In this document: piece after piece, positions 1 through 8,693 of the stretch
How the letters are laid out: each line of letters opens with the position of its first letter
Position numbering within the stretch: the first letter of the stretch is position 1
From: Puniceicoccaceae bacterium Marseille-Q1082
GTDB lineage: Bacteria; Verrucomicrobiota; Verrucomicrobiia; Opitutales; Intestinicryptomonadaceae
Assembly: GCA_904424815.1 (NCBI GenBank)
Contig: CAJGBI010000001.1
Coordinates: 1,321,671 to 1,385,670 of the forward strand
Reading direction: 5' to 3'
DNA: 64,000 nucleotides
Notes under the pieces: model-generated
What the model saw: only the letters and a program-made list of their open reading frames with translations
Databases searched by the model: none
What the model was told of the DNA's origin: nothing
Made by a program: the position numbers and the translations under genes

Positions 1-573
1 TTCTCGGAATGCCTCGCAAAAGACGGGGATTGCAGAATACGCGGCGTGTACATCGACGACGGCTCCGGCGGGTACGATATACGCGAAAACATATTCTGCC
101 GCCTAAAATCCGCCGACCCCGACGCCTCGAACGCGGGAATCGCGGCGATATACTTCCACGGCGGCCACGACAACAGGGCGTATAAAAACGTGTTCATCGA
201 CTGCGCCGTCGGGGTTTCCCATTCCCCGTGGGAGGACGAATGGTGGCTCAAAAACATAAACAGCCCGGCGTGGCGGCGGAAGCTCAAAGCCGAGGCCGAC
301 ATAGAGTCCGAAACATACCTGAAAAAATATCCGGAGCTCGAAAACTTTTTCAAGAACGCCAGGCCGCGCGTCAACTACCTGACCCAAAACCTGTACTTCC
401 GCACGTCCGGGCCGCTCGACGGCAACTTCATAAACAAATGGAACGCCTTTTTAAACCCGTCGAAAAGCGTTCCGGCGGACAAGTCCAACTGGACGCCCGA
501 GGATGTGCTCGAATACTTCGGCAACAACGGAACCGTGCGCTCGATTCTCTCGGAGCGCATCGGGCCTCAGTGA
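1..573 (+). CDS. C-terminal part of a right-handed beta-helix protein (partial)
   Basis: The reading frame is open from the first base, so the gene starts outside the window; about 190 residues are visible. The fragment carries short repeated strands with conserved Gly/Asn turns (GVYIDD, IYFHGG, AYKNVF, GVSHSP), as in parallel beta-helix proteins of the pectate-lyase-like fold that bind or cleave polysaccharides. The last ~100 residues are a helical, aromatic-rich tail ending in RIGPQ. No catalytic residues can be assigned from the fragment, so the substrate is unknown. Inference: a secreted carbohydrate-active or surface protein, in keeping with the many glycoside hydrolases nearby. Confidence 0.7.
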   Translation, partial: FSECLAKDGDCRIRGVYIDDGSGGYDIRENIFCRLKSADPDASNAGIAAIYFHGGHDNRAYKNVFIDCAVGVSHSPWEDEWWLKNINSPAWRRKLKAEADIESETYLKKYPELENFFKNARPRVNYLTQNLYFRTSGPLDGNFINKWNAFLNPSKSVPADKSNWTPEDVLEYFGNNGTVRSILSERIGPQ

Positions 574-887
574 GGGGAGGCCACTTTCACGCCGACGATT
601 CCAATTATTATAAGCGACAGAAAAAAAATCTGCAAGGGGTTGGAGGGCTCGCCGAAAAGCAGAATCCCCGAGAGCACCGCCCCGACCGCGCCTATGCCCG
701 TCCAGATCGCGTACGACATGCCCAGCGGCAACGCGCGCACCGCGAGCGCAAGCAGCCCCATGCTCAAAAGCATGGCAACAACCATCGCCGCCGAGGGCGC
801 GAGCCTCGTAAACCCGTGCGAATATTTGAGGGCGACCACCCACGCGATCTCGAAGGCGCCCGCAAGAAATAGATAAATCCAGCTCAT
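567..887 (-). CDS. SMR-family exporter, Gdx/SugE type (guanidinium or quaternary ammonium)
   Basis: A 106-residue protein with four hydrophobic helices, the usual size of small multidrug resistance subunits, which act as antiparallel dimers in the inner membrane. The membrane-embedded glutamate is Glu13 in the motif AGAFEIAW. The following KYSHGF stretch and the W in the first helix resemble the Gdx/SugE branch (guanidinium exporters) more than EmrE. The ATG at 887 is chosen because it gives a complete helix 1; a sigma70-like promoter lies just upstream at 919-947. The 3' end overlaps by 7 bases, convergently, with the beta-helix gene. No guanidine riboswitch was recognised in the short leader. 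Confidence 0.88.
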   Translation of the reverse strand: MSWIYLFLAGAFEIAWVVALKYSHGFTRLAPSAAMVVAMLLSMGLLALAVRALPLGMSYAIWTGIGAVGAVLSGILLFGEPSNPLQIFFLSLIIIGIVGVKVASPH

Positions 888-918
888 AAGATTCCGCAGA
901 TTGAAAAAAACGCGCCGA

Positions 919-947
919 ATTAGAGCGCGCGTAGAATGCGCCGTCAA
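919..947 (-). promoter_or_regulatory. Sigma70-like promoter for the SMR exporter
   Basis: Reading on the minus strand, TTGACG (947-942) and TCTAAT (924-919) are separated by 17 bases. The -10 box ends 31 bases before the ATG at 887. Assigned by motif only. Confidence 0.55.
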
Positions 948-950
948 TAA

Positions 951-974
951 AAAAAAGAGCAATTGCTCTTTTTT
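951..974. terminator. Bidirectional terminator-like palindrome
   Basis: A perfect 24-base palindrome with an A6 run, GAGCAA/TTGCTC core and T6 run. It lies between plsC and the SMR gene, both on the minus strand, and probably ends the tyrA-aroA/cmk-plsC transcript. The rest of the 888-1209 gap shows nothing beyond this and the promoter at 919-947. Confidence 0.6.
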
Positions 975-1209
975 GGTCGCGGTCGCGCGCCCCGCGAAAC
1001 CCCTCCCGCCCGCGCTGCGGCAGACAGCGGGCGCGCCCGCCGAACTTTTCATGCAAAAAACCCGCGCGCCAAACCTCCCTTCCCTCCCGCGCCCGCGCGG
1101 CGCGGATTTCACAGAAAAACCGCCCGAGGCAATCCGCGCGCAATGACGCTTCTTGCGGGCGGGCAGCCCGAAAGCCCCCTGCGCTTTCCGCGACGGGCGT
1201 GCGCCACCG

Positions 1210-1866
1210 TTAAATTTCGCGCGCAACCGGCCGCTCTATTTGCGCGATGCGCTCCATCAGCCTGTCCACTATGATCTGCGCCCTGTCGGGGCAGTCTTTG
1301 CCCGGGTCTATTTCCTCCGGATATACCGGCTTTCCGGCGCATATCGCCACCCTACCGCCGCCGCCGAGCCTGTTGGTGCGCGGCAAAACCTCCTCCAATC
1401 CGAAAGAGCGCACCGGAAGAATCGGAACACCAGCCTTTATCGCCAGCAGCCCCGCCCCGGGCTTGCCGGGCAGCAGACCCGCGCCGAGCCCGCGCGTGCC
1501 CTCCGGAAATATTATCACGCCCACCCCGCTTCTCACGCGCGCCAGCACGTCGCGGAACGCCCCGAGATTTCCGGACTGACCCCGCTTTACGGGTATGGCG
1601 TTCAGGCGCCTGAAAATCCACCCGAGAATCCGCCCGCGCATGAGGGTGTCGCGCGCGACCGCGCAAAGTTCGGTCTCGTGGAAAAACGCAACCGCCGTCG
1701 GGTCGAGATAGCTGACGTGGTTGGCGATGATTATGCAGGGGCGCTTTGGAACGTTCTCGTAGCCATAGAGCTCTATCCGCCCGAAAACGTCGCAGAAGAC
1801 GGACGATATGTGCCACCACGCCTTGTATACGAGCTTCCCGCCGAATTTGAAATACCGCGCGCGCAT
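1210..1866 (-). CDS. plsC: 1-acyl-sn-glycerol-3-phosphate acyltransferase
   Basis: A 218-residue PlsC-family acyltransferase that makes phosphatidic acid from lysophosphatidic acid at the inner membrane. The catalytic NHxxxxD motif is at residues 49-55 (His50, Asp55), the RGxI-type block lies around 78-80, and the phosphate-binding FPEGTR block is at 120-125. The ATG at 1866 forms a TGATG overlap with the stop codon of the upstream aroA-cmk fusion, indicating translational coupling; a TTG one codon earlier is the only nearby alternative. The cmk-plsC order is a frequent bacterial arrangement (seen, for example, near rpsA in many genomes). Confidence 0.92.
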   Translation of the reverse strand: MRARYFKFGGKLVYKAWWHISSVFCDVFGRIELYGYENVPKRPCIIIANHVSYLDPTAVAFFHETELCAVARDTLMRGRILGWIFRRLNAIPVKRGQSGNLGAFRDVLARVRSGVGVIIFPEGTRGLGAGLLPGKPGAGLLAIKAGVPILPVRSFGLEEVLPRTNRLGGGGRVAICAGKPVYPEEIDPGKDCPDRAQIIVDRLMERIAQIERPVAREI

Positions 1867-3860
1867 CAAGACTCCAAAATAAGCGAGAGCGTAAGGCGGA
1901 CGACCTCCTCCTTGGTCATATTGGAGGTGTCTATGCGCTCGGCGGACTCCGGACAGCGCAGGGGCGCCGTCTTGCGCGACCTGTCCATGGCGTCGCGCAG
2001 CCCGATGGAATCGGCTATTCCCTCCCTGGCGCGGCGCGCGGCGCGGGTTTGCTCGTCGGCGTCGAGGAAAATCCTAACGTCGGCGTCGGGGAAAATCACC
2101 GACCCTATGTCGCGCCCCTCCATGATGAGCCCCGCGAACCCGTGCGAGCGCGCGAAGTCCGCCATCGACCTCTGGTAGGACTTCAAAAACTCCCTGACCT
2201 CCGCTATCGCCGCGAACTTCGCGACCTCCGAATTTACGCGCTCCGTCCTTATGAGGGCGTCGTCCACGAGTTTTCCGTCGAGGGTGGCGCGCGCGGAATT
2301 TCCGCATAGGACGGTTCCCAACTTGACGGATTTCAGCCTTTCGGCGACGAGCGCGGGGTCGCCGGGGCTTATGCCCTCCCCGAGCAGCGCGTAGGCGACC
2401 GTCCTGTAATGCGCGCCTGTGTCGACGTGCATGTAGCCGAGAATGCGCGCGCACTCCTTCGAGACGCTCGACTTTCCGACCGCCGCGCCCCCGTCAACCG
2501 CCACGACCCTAAGCGCGCCGGAGTCGGAGCGCGCCGTGTAGAGCACCTCGAAAAACTCCGCCCACGTCTTTGAGACGCACCCGGGATCCTCTATCGCTAT
2601 CCACGGTCTGCCGTCGCCGCGGACATCGCGCGAGGCGAGTATCGAAAAGCTCATCGCGATGCGGTGGTCGGCGTAGGTGTTGACGAGAGTCGTAGTTTGG
2701 GCGATTTCCGCGAGGCGCTCCGGCGGGTGGGGGGTTATGGAAATGGAGTCCTCGGTCTCGTCGACTTTGGCGCAAAATTTGCGCAGCTGGGCGGCGCACG
2801 CGGCAACCCTGTCGGTCTCCTGGGCGCGCGTGTGGCCGATTCCCCTTATCGAAAGTTTGAACGGCAAAAGCGGCGATATTGCCGCCAGCGTCAAAAAAGT
2901 GTCGGAAATGTCGTTGAAGTCTAATTCGAGGCTCTCCGGAAAATCCCTCCGCTCCGACGCCTCCGCCACGAGCGAACCGCCTACGGCAAAGCAATCTATG
3001 AGCCCAGCCTTCGAGAGTATCCCGCAAAACGCCGCGTCGCCCTGAAGCCTGCAATCGGCGAAGTTTTTTATTTCGCACGCCCCGCCCGCGACCGCCGGAA
3101 GCGCTATAAAATAGCTCGCCGCCGTGGCGTCGGGCTCCACGCAATAGACCCGCTCCGCGCCCGCTGACGGCGAGAAAGCCGCGGAATACGCGCCGTTTTC
3201 AAAGTCCGCCTTCACGCCGAACTGCGACATTATCCCGAGCGTCATTTCCACAAACGGCTTGGAGACGGTGTCCCCGCGCAATGAAACCCGCATTGGGGAA
3301 TCCGCGAACGCCGAAACCATAAGGAGGGCCGAGAGCATCTGGCTCGACGCTCCGGCGTCCACCGAGACGCCGCCTCCTTTCAGCCCTTCGGCTTTCAAAA
3401 TAAACGGCAGGGCGTTTTTCTCGCCCAAAAACTCGAAGCTCGCCCCCTGCGATTCAAGGGCCTCTATAAGCCCCGCCATCGGGCGCGAGCGCATTGGCTC
3501 GTCGCAGTCGAACCTGTACTTTCCTCCCCTGCGCAGCGCGGCGAGGGCGGTGACAAACCTCGCCGCCGTCCCCGCGTTTCCGACGTGCAGCCGCGCGCAC
3601 GAATTCGGAGGCCGGCTCCCGGGAGACTCTATCTCCACGGTCTTCTCAAAGCGGTTGAGGTTCACCACATACCCGAGGCGGGCGAGGCAGTCCGCCATGA
3701 TTTCCGTATCGCGCGAAAACAGCGCGCCCTCTATGCGCGTCCTTCCCCCCGCCAGGGCGGCGAGGATCATCGCGCGGTTCGTAAGGCTCTTCGAGCCGGG
3801 CGGCAAAACGGAAGAGGCGCACTTGAATCGGAAAGGTTTTATCGCTATTTCTGTAGGCAT
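1866..3860 (-). CDS. aroA-cmk: Fused EPSP synthase and cytidylate kinase
   Basis: A single 664-residue frame joins two enzymes. Residues 1 to ~440 are 3-phosphoshikimate 1-carboxyvinyltransferase (shikimate pathway): PGSKSLTNR at 21-29, NAGT at 95-98, ADHR at 397-400 and KTW at 431-433. Residues ~450-664 are cytidylate kinase (CMP/dCMP phosphorylation), with a P-loop GGAAVGKSS at 457-465 and a DTGAHYR substrate segment. No stop or frameshift separates them. The gene starts 4 bases after tyrA and overlaps plsC, so one transcript links aromatic amino-acid, nucleotide and phospholipid synthesis. Fusions of this kind have been annotated in some bacteria; whether they are typical of this clade was not checked. 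Confidence 0.93.
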   Translation of the reverse strand: MPTEIAIKPFRFKCASSVLPPGSKSLTNRAMILAALAGGRTRIEGALFSRDTEIMADCLARLGYVVNLNRFEKTVEIESPGSRPPNSCARLHVGNAGTAARFVTALAALRRGGKYRFDCDEPMRSRPMAGLIEALESQGASFEFLGEKNALPFILKAEGLKGGGVSVDAGASSQMLSALLMVSAFADSPMRVSLRGDTVSKPFVEMTLGIMSQFGVKADFENGAYSAAFSPSAGAERVYCVEPDATAASYFIALPAVAGGACEIKNFADCRLQGDAAFCGILSKAGLIDCFAVGGSLVAEASERRDFPESLELDFNDISDTFLTLAAISPLLPFKLSIRGIGHTRAQETDRVAACAAQLRKFCAKVDETEDSISITPHPPERLAEIAQTTTLVNTYADHRIAMSFSILASRDVRGDGRPWIAIEDPGCVSKTWAEFFEVLYTARSDSGALRVVAVDGGAAVGKSSVSKECARILGYMHVDTGAHYRTVAYALLGEGISPGDPALVAERLKSVKLGTVLCGNSARATLDGKLVDDALIRTERVNSEVAKFAAIAEVREFLKSYQRSMADFARSHGFAGLIMEGRDIGSVIFPDADVRIFLDADEQTRAARRAREGIADSIGLRDAMDRSRKTAPLRCPESAERIDTSNMTKEEVVRLTLSLILES

Positions 3861-3864
3861 CGTT

Positions 3865-4716
3865 TTAAAGCTTGTCCCTGAAAGCCTTGGCTTTTTTGAG
3901 GGCGGAGGACACGCCGCCCTTGTCGCCGGATTTTATCGCCCCTATCAGCGCGTCGAGGCGCGAGGAAAAATCCCCGAGCGCCGAAAGTATCTCGTCGCGG
4001 TTGTCCGCCACGATGCTCTCCCATATCTGGGGCGAGCCCGACGCAACCCTTGTGGTGTCCCTGAATCCCGGCCCCGAATACGGCAGGAGATTCATGTCAA
4101 AATCCGCCGCGACGTCGCAGACGAGGGTTGCCGCCAGATGCGGCAGATGGCTTACGCGCGCGACTATGGCGTCGTGCAGCTGCGGGGATACCGTGTACAC
4201 CCGCATTCCGAGCGCCCTCCACGCCTCTGAGACGGCGGCGGCGGCGCATTCGTCGGACTCCGACAGCGGCGTGACAAAACACGGGCGGAAATTGAAAAGC
4301 TTTTCGTCGGCGAAGTCTATGCCGATTTTCTCCGAGCCCGCCATCGGGTGCGACCCCACGAAGCGCGCCCCGAACGCTCCGACGGACTCGGAGCACAGGC
4401 GGCAAATCTTGCCCTTGACGCTGCCAACGTCCGTCACGAGCGAGCCCTCTTTGAGGCTCGGGGCGATTTTTGCCGCGAGCTCCGGAATGTTTTCCGTGGG
4501 CACGCATATCACGGTGAGGTCGGCGTCCTCCGCGGCTTCCTCGGGCTCGGAGCGCACCGTGTCGAAAATATTGGGAAGGCGCGAGCACTTTTCGCGCGTA
4601 GACTCGCTCCTCGACCACGCCGATATTCTTCCGCACAGGCCGCAGCTTTTTGCGGCAAATGCGAACGAGGCTCCGAGAAGCCCCGCGCCGAGTATTGCGA
4701 TTTTGCGAAATTTCAT
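3865..4716 (-). CDS. tyrA: Prephenate/arogenate dehydrogenase
   Basis: A 283-residue TyrA-type dehydrogenase that oxidatively decarboxylates prephenate (or arogenate) in tyrosine synthesis, using NAD(P). The Rossmann motif GAGLLG sits at residues 10-15, followed later by the HPMAGSE motif typical of the family. There is no chorismate mutase or ACT domain, so it is the short monofunctional form. The ATG at 4716 is chosen over a TTG three codons upstream because MKFRKIAILG begins the Rossmann strand normally. It is the first gene of the tyrA - aroA/cmk - plsC operon, with only 4 bases before the next gene. Confidence 0.92.
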   Translation of the reverse strand: MKFRKIAILGAGLLGASFAFAAKSCGLCGRISAWSRSESTREKCSRLPNIFDTVRSEPEEAAEDADLTVICVPTENIPELAAKIAPSLKEGSLVTDVGSVKGKICRLCSESVGAFGARFVGSHPMAGSEKIGIDFADEKLFNFRPCFVTPLSESDECAAAAVSEAWRALGMRVYTVSPQLHDAIVARVSHLPHLAATLVCDVAADFDMNLLPYSGPGFRDTTRVASGSPQIWESIVADNRDEILSALGDFSSRLDALIGAIKSGDKGGVSSALKKAKAFRDKL

Positions 4717-4798
4717 ATTTCCCAAACTAAACCCGCGGGCGCCGCGTTCAACAAAATAATACGCCGGCCCCCCTTTTTTGCGCCGTTTCCGCGCCGCG

Positions 4799-6544
4799 CT
4801 ACCCGCCGAATTTCGAGCGGGCGGAGATTTCGGCGAACGCCATGAATATGTCGCCGCGGTTGACTATTCCGTAAAACTTCCCGTCCGCCTCGACCATAGG
4901 CATCTCCTCCGCGGCGGGATTCTCCGAAAACGCCTTTACCCCGTCTATTATCCCCGTGTCGGGGCTGAGCGTCGGGATATCGGAGCGCATTATGTCGTCG
5001 GCTATGACATTTTCCGACAGCGCGCCGGACCTGGCGAACGCCAGAACGTCGCCGCGCAGGATTCCGCCGAGGTATCTGTTGCTGCGCGACACGACGTACA
5101 CCGCAAAGTCGGGATTTTTCAAAAATATCTTCGCCACGCTCCGGAATAGGGTCGTGGGGGCGACCGTGTTGTCGCTCTTGCGGAAGAGGTCGCCGACTTT
5201 CACGTCTTTGAGGGGCTTGTTAAACGCGGATTTCACGCCGCCCGCCGCCTCCGCCGCGTACATGGACTTCGCCCGCGCCAGGCGGGAAACCGCGTGCGAG
5301 ACCAGCACCCCTATTATCAGCGGGAAAATCATGCGGCCCGCCATCGTGAACTCCAACACGAGCATGAGGGACGTGAGCGGCGCGGCCGCCGCCGTAGTGA
5401 AAAACGCAGCCATTCCGAGCAGCGAAAAGCCTATAATCTCCTCCGTCCCAAGCGGCGCGCCCGCAAGCGCGAGCAGCTGGGCGAAAATGAACCCGAAAAC
5501 CCCTCCTATCGTGAGGCTCGGGGTCAGCACTCCGCCGACGGCGCCCATTCCGAAGAAGATCGCCACGGAAAATATTTTGAGCGCGAGAACCGCCGAAACG
5601 TCCCCGAGCGAAAAATTCATGGAAACGAGCCCGCGGATTATGTGCGCCCCGTTGCCCGCCACCTCCGGATAGTAAGCCGCGATCGCGCCCACCGCAACCC
5701 CCGCAACGGCGAGCCTCAGCGGGAGAAGCTCCGCGCGCCTGTTGAGCAGTCTCCTGCACTTTGCGAGGCACGCCAGCCACAAATTCGCCAAAAGGGAGGC
5801 CGCCGCCCCCAGGAGTGCGCTCAAAAGCGCGGTCTGCGCGTTTATTTCGAGATACGCGCCCGAAATTTCGTAGAGCGGGCTCGGGTTGCCTACGGCGCAA
5901 ATGGTAAGGTAGCTCGCGCAGCTCGCCACGAGCAGCGGGGCGAGCATGTCCATGGACATTATGCCGATGACGATTTCGCAGACAAACAGCGCGCCCGCCA
6001 TCGGGGCGTGGAATACCGCGGCCATCGCCCCAGCCGCGGAACACGCCACCAGCAGGCGCAGGCGCGGGGTTGACATGTTCAGCCGCCTGCCCGCCATCGA
6101 AGCGAACACCGCCGCGGTCTGGACGAGCGGCCCCTCGCGCCCGATTGAGGCTCCCGAGCCTATCGTCACTATCGCCGCCGCGCTGCGCAGGAGGTTCGCG
6201 CGCACGGGTATGTAGCCGTTGCCTATGGACACGGCCTCCATGTACGGGGTCGGCGACTTCCTGATCCTCTTTGCGGCAAACAGCAAAATTCCGCCCGCCG
6301 CCGCCCCGCCTGCCGCGAGCGAGAAAATCCTGCGCCACGGCGGAATCTGCAAAAAGGACGACACCGTGCCCGCGCCGTCCGCGCCCGTGAGAGTTTCAAG
6401 AATCAGGCGCGTGGCGAACTGGAACGCGAGCGCGATGGCGGCCGAGAGCATTCCCGCCAAAACCGCGTAAAAATACACCCCGCCCCGCCCCGCAAGGCTG
6501 AAGCGGATTCTGGCGAAAAGCAAAAACTTGAAAAACCCGTTCAC
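4799..6544 (-). CDS. ClC-family chloride channel/transporter with CBS domain pair
   Basis: A 581-residue membrane protein. Residues ~20-430 form the ClC core: GSGASIGREGP at 129-139 contains the gating glutamate Glu137, and GAVGGVLTPSLTIGG is the second selectivity region. In the FVCE-IVI helix (187-193) Glu190 is followed by Ile191, where H+-coupled ClC exchangers usually carry the internal proton glutamate; this hints at a channel-like member. Residues ~445-575 form a CBS pair that could bind adenine nucleotides. The start is GTG at 6544, 13 bases after the PTS IIA-like gene, so the two are probably co-transcribed. Confidence 0.9.
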   Translation of the reverse strand: MNGFFKFLLFARIRFSLAGRGGVYFYAVLAGMLSAAIALAFQFATRLILETLTGADGAGTVSSFLQIPPWRRIFSLAAGGAAAGGILLFAAKRIRKSPTPYMEAVSIGNGYIPVRANLLRSAAAIVTIGSGASIGREGPLVQTAAVFASMAGRRLNMSTPRLRLLVACSAAGAMAAVFHAPMAGALFVCEIVIGIMSMDMLAPLLVASCASYLTICAVGNPSPLYEISGAYLEINAQTALLSALLGAAASLLANLWLACLAKCRRLLNRRAELLPLRLAVAGVAVGAIAAYYPEVAGNGAHIIRGLVSMNFSLGDVSAVLALKIFSVAIFFGMGAVGGVLTPSLTIGGVFGFIFAQLLALAGAPLGTEEIIGFSLLGMAAFFTTAAAAPLTSLMLVLEFTMAGRMIFPLIIGVLVSHAVSRLARAKSMYAAEAAGGVKSAFNKPLKDVKVGDLFRKSDNTVAPTTLFRSVAKIFLKNPDFAVYVVSRSNRYLGGILRGDVLAFARSGALSENVIADDIMRSDIPTLSPDTGIIDGVKAFSENPAAEEMPMVEADGKFYGIVNRGDIFMAFAEISARSKFGG

Positions 6545-6557
6545 CGGCGAGTCCGCG

Positions 6558-6983
6558 TCAGTTCAGCGCAAGCTCCAGGCCGCGCGCCATCTCCTCCGGA
6601 GAAATCCCGGCCGCGGATCCGCCGAGCGACTTTCTCCACTTTATTATCTTCTGCAAGATCGAAAGGTATGCCGCCACGCGGCTCCTGTCCACCGCGACCA
6701 GTATCACGAGGTTCGCCCTGCAATCCTCCGTGGGCCAGTCGACCCCGCCGCTGCTTATACCCGCCACGACGTATTCGGCGCCGAGCCCCGATATCCTGCC
6801 GTGCGGCACCGCGAGACCGTCTTCAAGGTAGGTCGAGGCGGTGTCCTCCCTGAGGTACACTGCCTCTTTGAGGTCGGAAAGGGTTTCGGCGGGCATGTCG
6901 GGCGCAAGGGCGCCGAGCATGTATTCCAGGCATTCGGCCTGCCCCGGGAAATCCCCAAGTCGAATGGCTTTTATAAAAGGCAT
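6558..6983 (-). CDS. PTS EIIA (fructose/PtsN-type) domain protein
   Basis: A 141-residue stand-alone EIIA domain of the fructose/nitrogen-PTS fold. The phosphorylatable histidine is His61 in GLAVPHGR, preceded by the usual REDxxSTYLEDG segment. No EIIB, EIIC or HPr gene is near, so a regulatory (PtsN-like) role is more likely than sugar transport. It lies directly upstream of the ClC gene on the same strand with a 13-base gap, suggesting a link between phosphorylation state and ion transport, which is inference. The start ATG at 6983 lacks a clear Shine-Dalgarno site. Confidence 0.85.
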   Translation of the reverse strand: MPFIKAIRLGDFPGQAECLEYMLGALAPDMPAETLSDLKEAVYLREDTASTYLEDGLAVPHGRISGLGAEYVVAGISSGGVDWPTEDCRANLVILVAVDRSRVAAYLSILQKIIKWRKSLGGSAAGISPEEMARGLELALN

Positions 6984-7082
6984 GAAAAAAATATCGCCAT
7001 AAATCCGCCAATCGTCAAGACAACTCGCTTCCGCCCGCCGCCGCCCCGCCGGAAAATTTTTGGGGACGCGGCGCGCAAACGG

Positions 7083-8528
7083 CTATTCGCGCGCCTCCAG
7101 CATAGCATATCCGTAGGGGGCGAGGCGCGCGCGGAGCTTCCCGCCGGAAAATTCCCACTCCGCCCCCGACGACAGCCTTTCCTCAAAGCCCTCCGGCGCA
7201 TCGAAAGCGGCGGAAAACTCCGCGGGCTCGGGCTTGGCATTGGCAACGCAAAAAAGCCTCTGCCCCGAAACGCCGTCGATTCTCGCGAAGGAAACCGCCC
7301 TGTCGGGCGCGGAGTTTTTAAGCCAGACGGTTTTTCCCCTGTAAAGGGCGGGAAGTTCGCGCTTCATGGACACGAGCTTCCGCACGAGCCCCATGCGCGC
7401 TTTCCCCTCCCGCGTAAGCGCCTTCGACCAGTCTATGAAAAGCCTTCCGAACTCACGGTTGGCGAAAATGTTGTGGGGCGCGCAGTCCGCGATTTCGTTG
7501 CCGTTGTATATGAACGGCACTCCGTCCACCGCGAAATTGAGAAACAGCATTGAGTCCGCCGCGGCGCGACCCGGAAAGGCGTCAACCCTCTTGCAGCCGT
7601 GCGCCATGTCGTGGTTTTCGCGGAAGCGCAAAAACGCGCTCCCCTTTGGGAACTCGCGCGCCGCGCGCGCCTCGGCCTCGAAGAGCTTTTCCGCCGGAGC
7701 CCCTTTCTGATAGACGTCTATGAGCGCCCACGCCCAATAGAAGCCGTAGCTTGCGTCGTAGGTTCCGAGATGGTTTTTGGGCCTTATGCCCTCGCTGAAA
7801 AAGAGAAAGCCTGGTTTTATTTTCCGCATTCTCCGCGCGCCCTCCTCCCAAAACGAGAGCGGCACGAGATCCTCCACGTCGCACCTGAACCCGTCGAAAC
7901 CGTATTCGCGGACGAGATATTCCATATTTTTGTACATGTACTCCCTGAGTTCGGGATTTTCATAGTCCAGCTCCGGAAACTTCCAGTCGCCGACCTTGAC
8001 GGAGCCGTCCCGATTGCGCCTCACAAAATCGGGATGCTCCCCAATCAGCTCCGCCTTCGGGCCGCAATGAAAATACACAATGTCGTACACGACTTTCATT
8101 CCGAGCGCGTGGGCTTCGGACACGAAATCTTTCAGATCCCGGGGGGATCCGTACTCGGGGTCGATTTTAAAGTAGTCTTTCTGTCGATAGGGATTTTTGG
8201 GATTCAGCCCGAACTCGCGCTGGCGGCCGCTCCAGAAATTTTTGTCGGCGTCGCCGTCCGCGAGCGCCACCGGGCAGAGCTGTATTATTTTCACGCCGAG
8301 CGACGCGACGTGCGGCAAAAGCCTCTCCGCCGATTTCAGAGTGCCCTCTTGGGTAAACGGGCGCAGAAAAATCTGGTACACGGTCGATTTTAAAAGCTCC
8401 TCGGAAACCGGACGCGCCGACGCGCCTGGAACCGGAGAATCGTCGTAGCGGACTTGCCCGGCAAAAACGCGCGCGGCAAAAGGCAGCGAAAAAAGCAATA
8501 CGGCGGCAAATGCCAATAGATTCTTCAT
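7083..8528 (-). CDS. Secreted GH13 alpha-amylase-family hydrolase
   Basis: A 481-residue protein with a signal peptide (MKNLLAFAAV onward, predicted cleavage near residue 24) and a GH13 (beta/alpha)8 barrel. The catalytic triad is visible: nucleophile Asp217 in GFRCDVED, acid/base Glu246 in FFSEGIR, and transition-state stabiliser Asp307 in RENHD. A C-terminal beta-sandwich-like part (from ~400) ends in APYGYAMLE. The start ATG at 8528 is chosen because it begins a typical signal peptide; an upstream in-frame start would bury it. The expected substrate is an alpha-glucan (starch, glycogen or maltooligosaccharide). Exact specificity cannot be told. Confidence 0.9.
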   Translation of the reverse strand: MKNLLAFAAVLLFSLPFAARVFAGQVRYDDSPVPGASARPVSEELLKSTVYQIFLRPFTQEGTLKSAERLLPHVASLGVKIIQLCPVALADGDADKNFWSGRQREFGLNPKNPYRQKDYFKIDPEYGSPRDLKDFVSEAHALGMKVVYDIVYFHCGPKAELIGEHPDFVRRNRDGSVKVGDWKFPELDYENPELREYMYKNMEYLVREYGFDGFRCDVEDLVPLSFWEEGARRMRKIKPGFLFFSEGIRPKNHLGTYDASYGFYWAWALIDVYQKGAPAEKLFEAEARAAREFPKGSAFLRFRENHDMAHGCKRVDAFPGRAAADSMLFLNFAVDGVPFIYNGNEIADCAPHNIFANREFGRLFIDWSKALTREGKARMGLVRKLVSMKRELPALYRGKTVWLKNSAPDRAVSFARIDGVSGQRLFCVANAKPEPAEFSAAFDAPEGFEERLSSGAEWEFSGGKLRARLAPYGYAMLEARE

Positions 8529-8680
8529 ACCCCAAAACATAAATTTATAGCGGAAATCCCGCAAGCGCATAAAAAAGAATCTCGGGCAAAATCCGCCGCC
8601 ATTCCGCGGTTCCGACGTTGAATATGCTCTTGCTGAAAGCGCAGGAAAATGCTATCAGTTTTTAATATTCACGCAATATT

Positions 8681-8687
8681 GAGGAGG
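8681..8687 (+). promoter_or_regulatory. Strong ribosome-binding site deciding the start of the six-hairpin glycosidase
   Basis: GAGGAGG lies 6 bases before the ATG at 8694. This fixes the start there rather than at an in-frame ATG at 8649, and it is one of the few canonical Shine-Dalgarno sites in the window. Confidence 0.7.
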
Positions 8688-8693
8688 AAAAAT

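Noticed and set aside
888-960. Guanidine riboswitch upstream of the Gdx-like exporter
   Set aside because: The leader is only about 31 bases and lacks room for the conserved fold.
5220-6338. Long open frames antisense or in other frames of high-GC genes (also 2509-3144, 15233-16528, 17884-19680, 19677-21050, 22804-24267)
   Set aside because: They lie over genes with clear motifs, are rich in Arg/Ala/Gly/Pro, and have no domain or signal; typical of GC-rich shadows.
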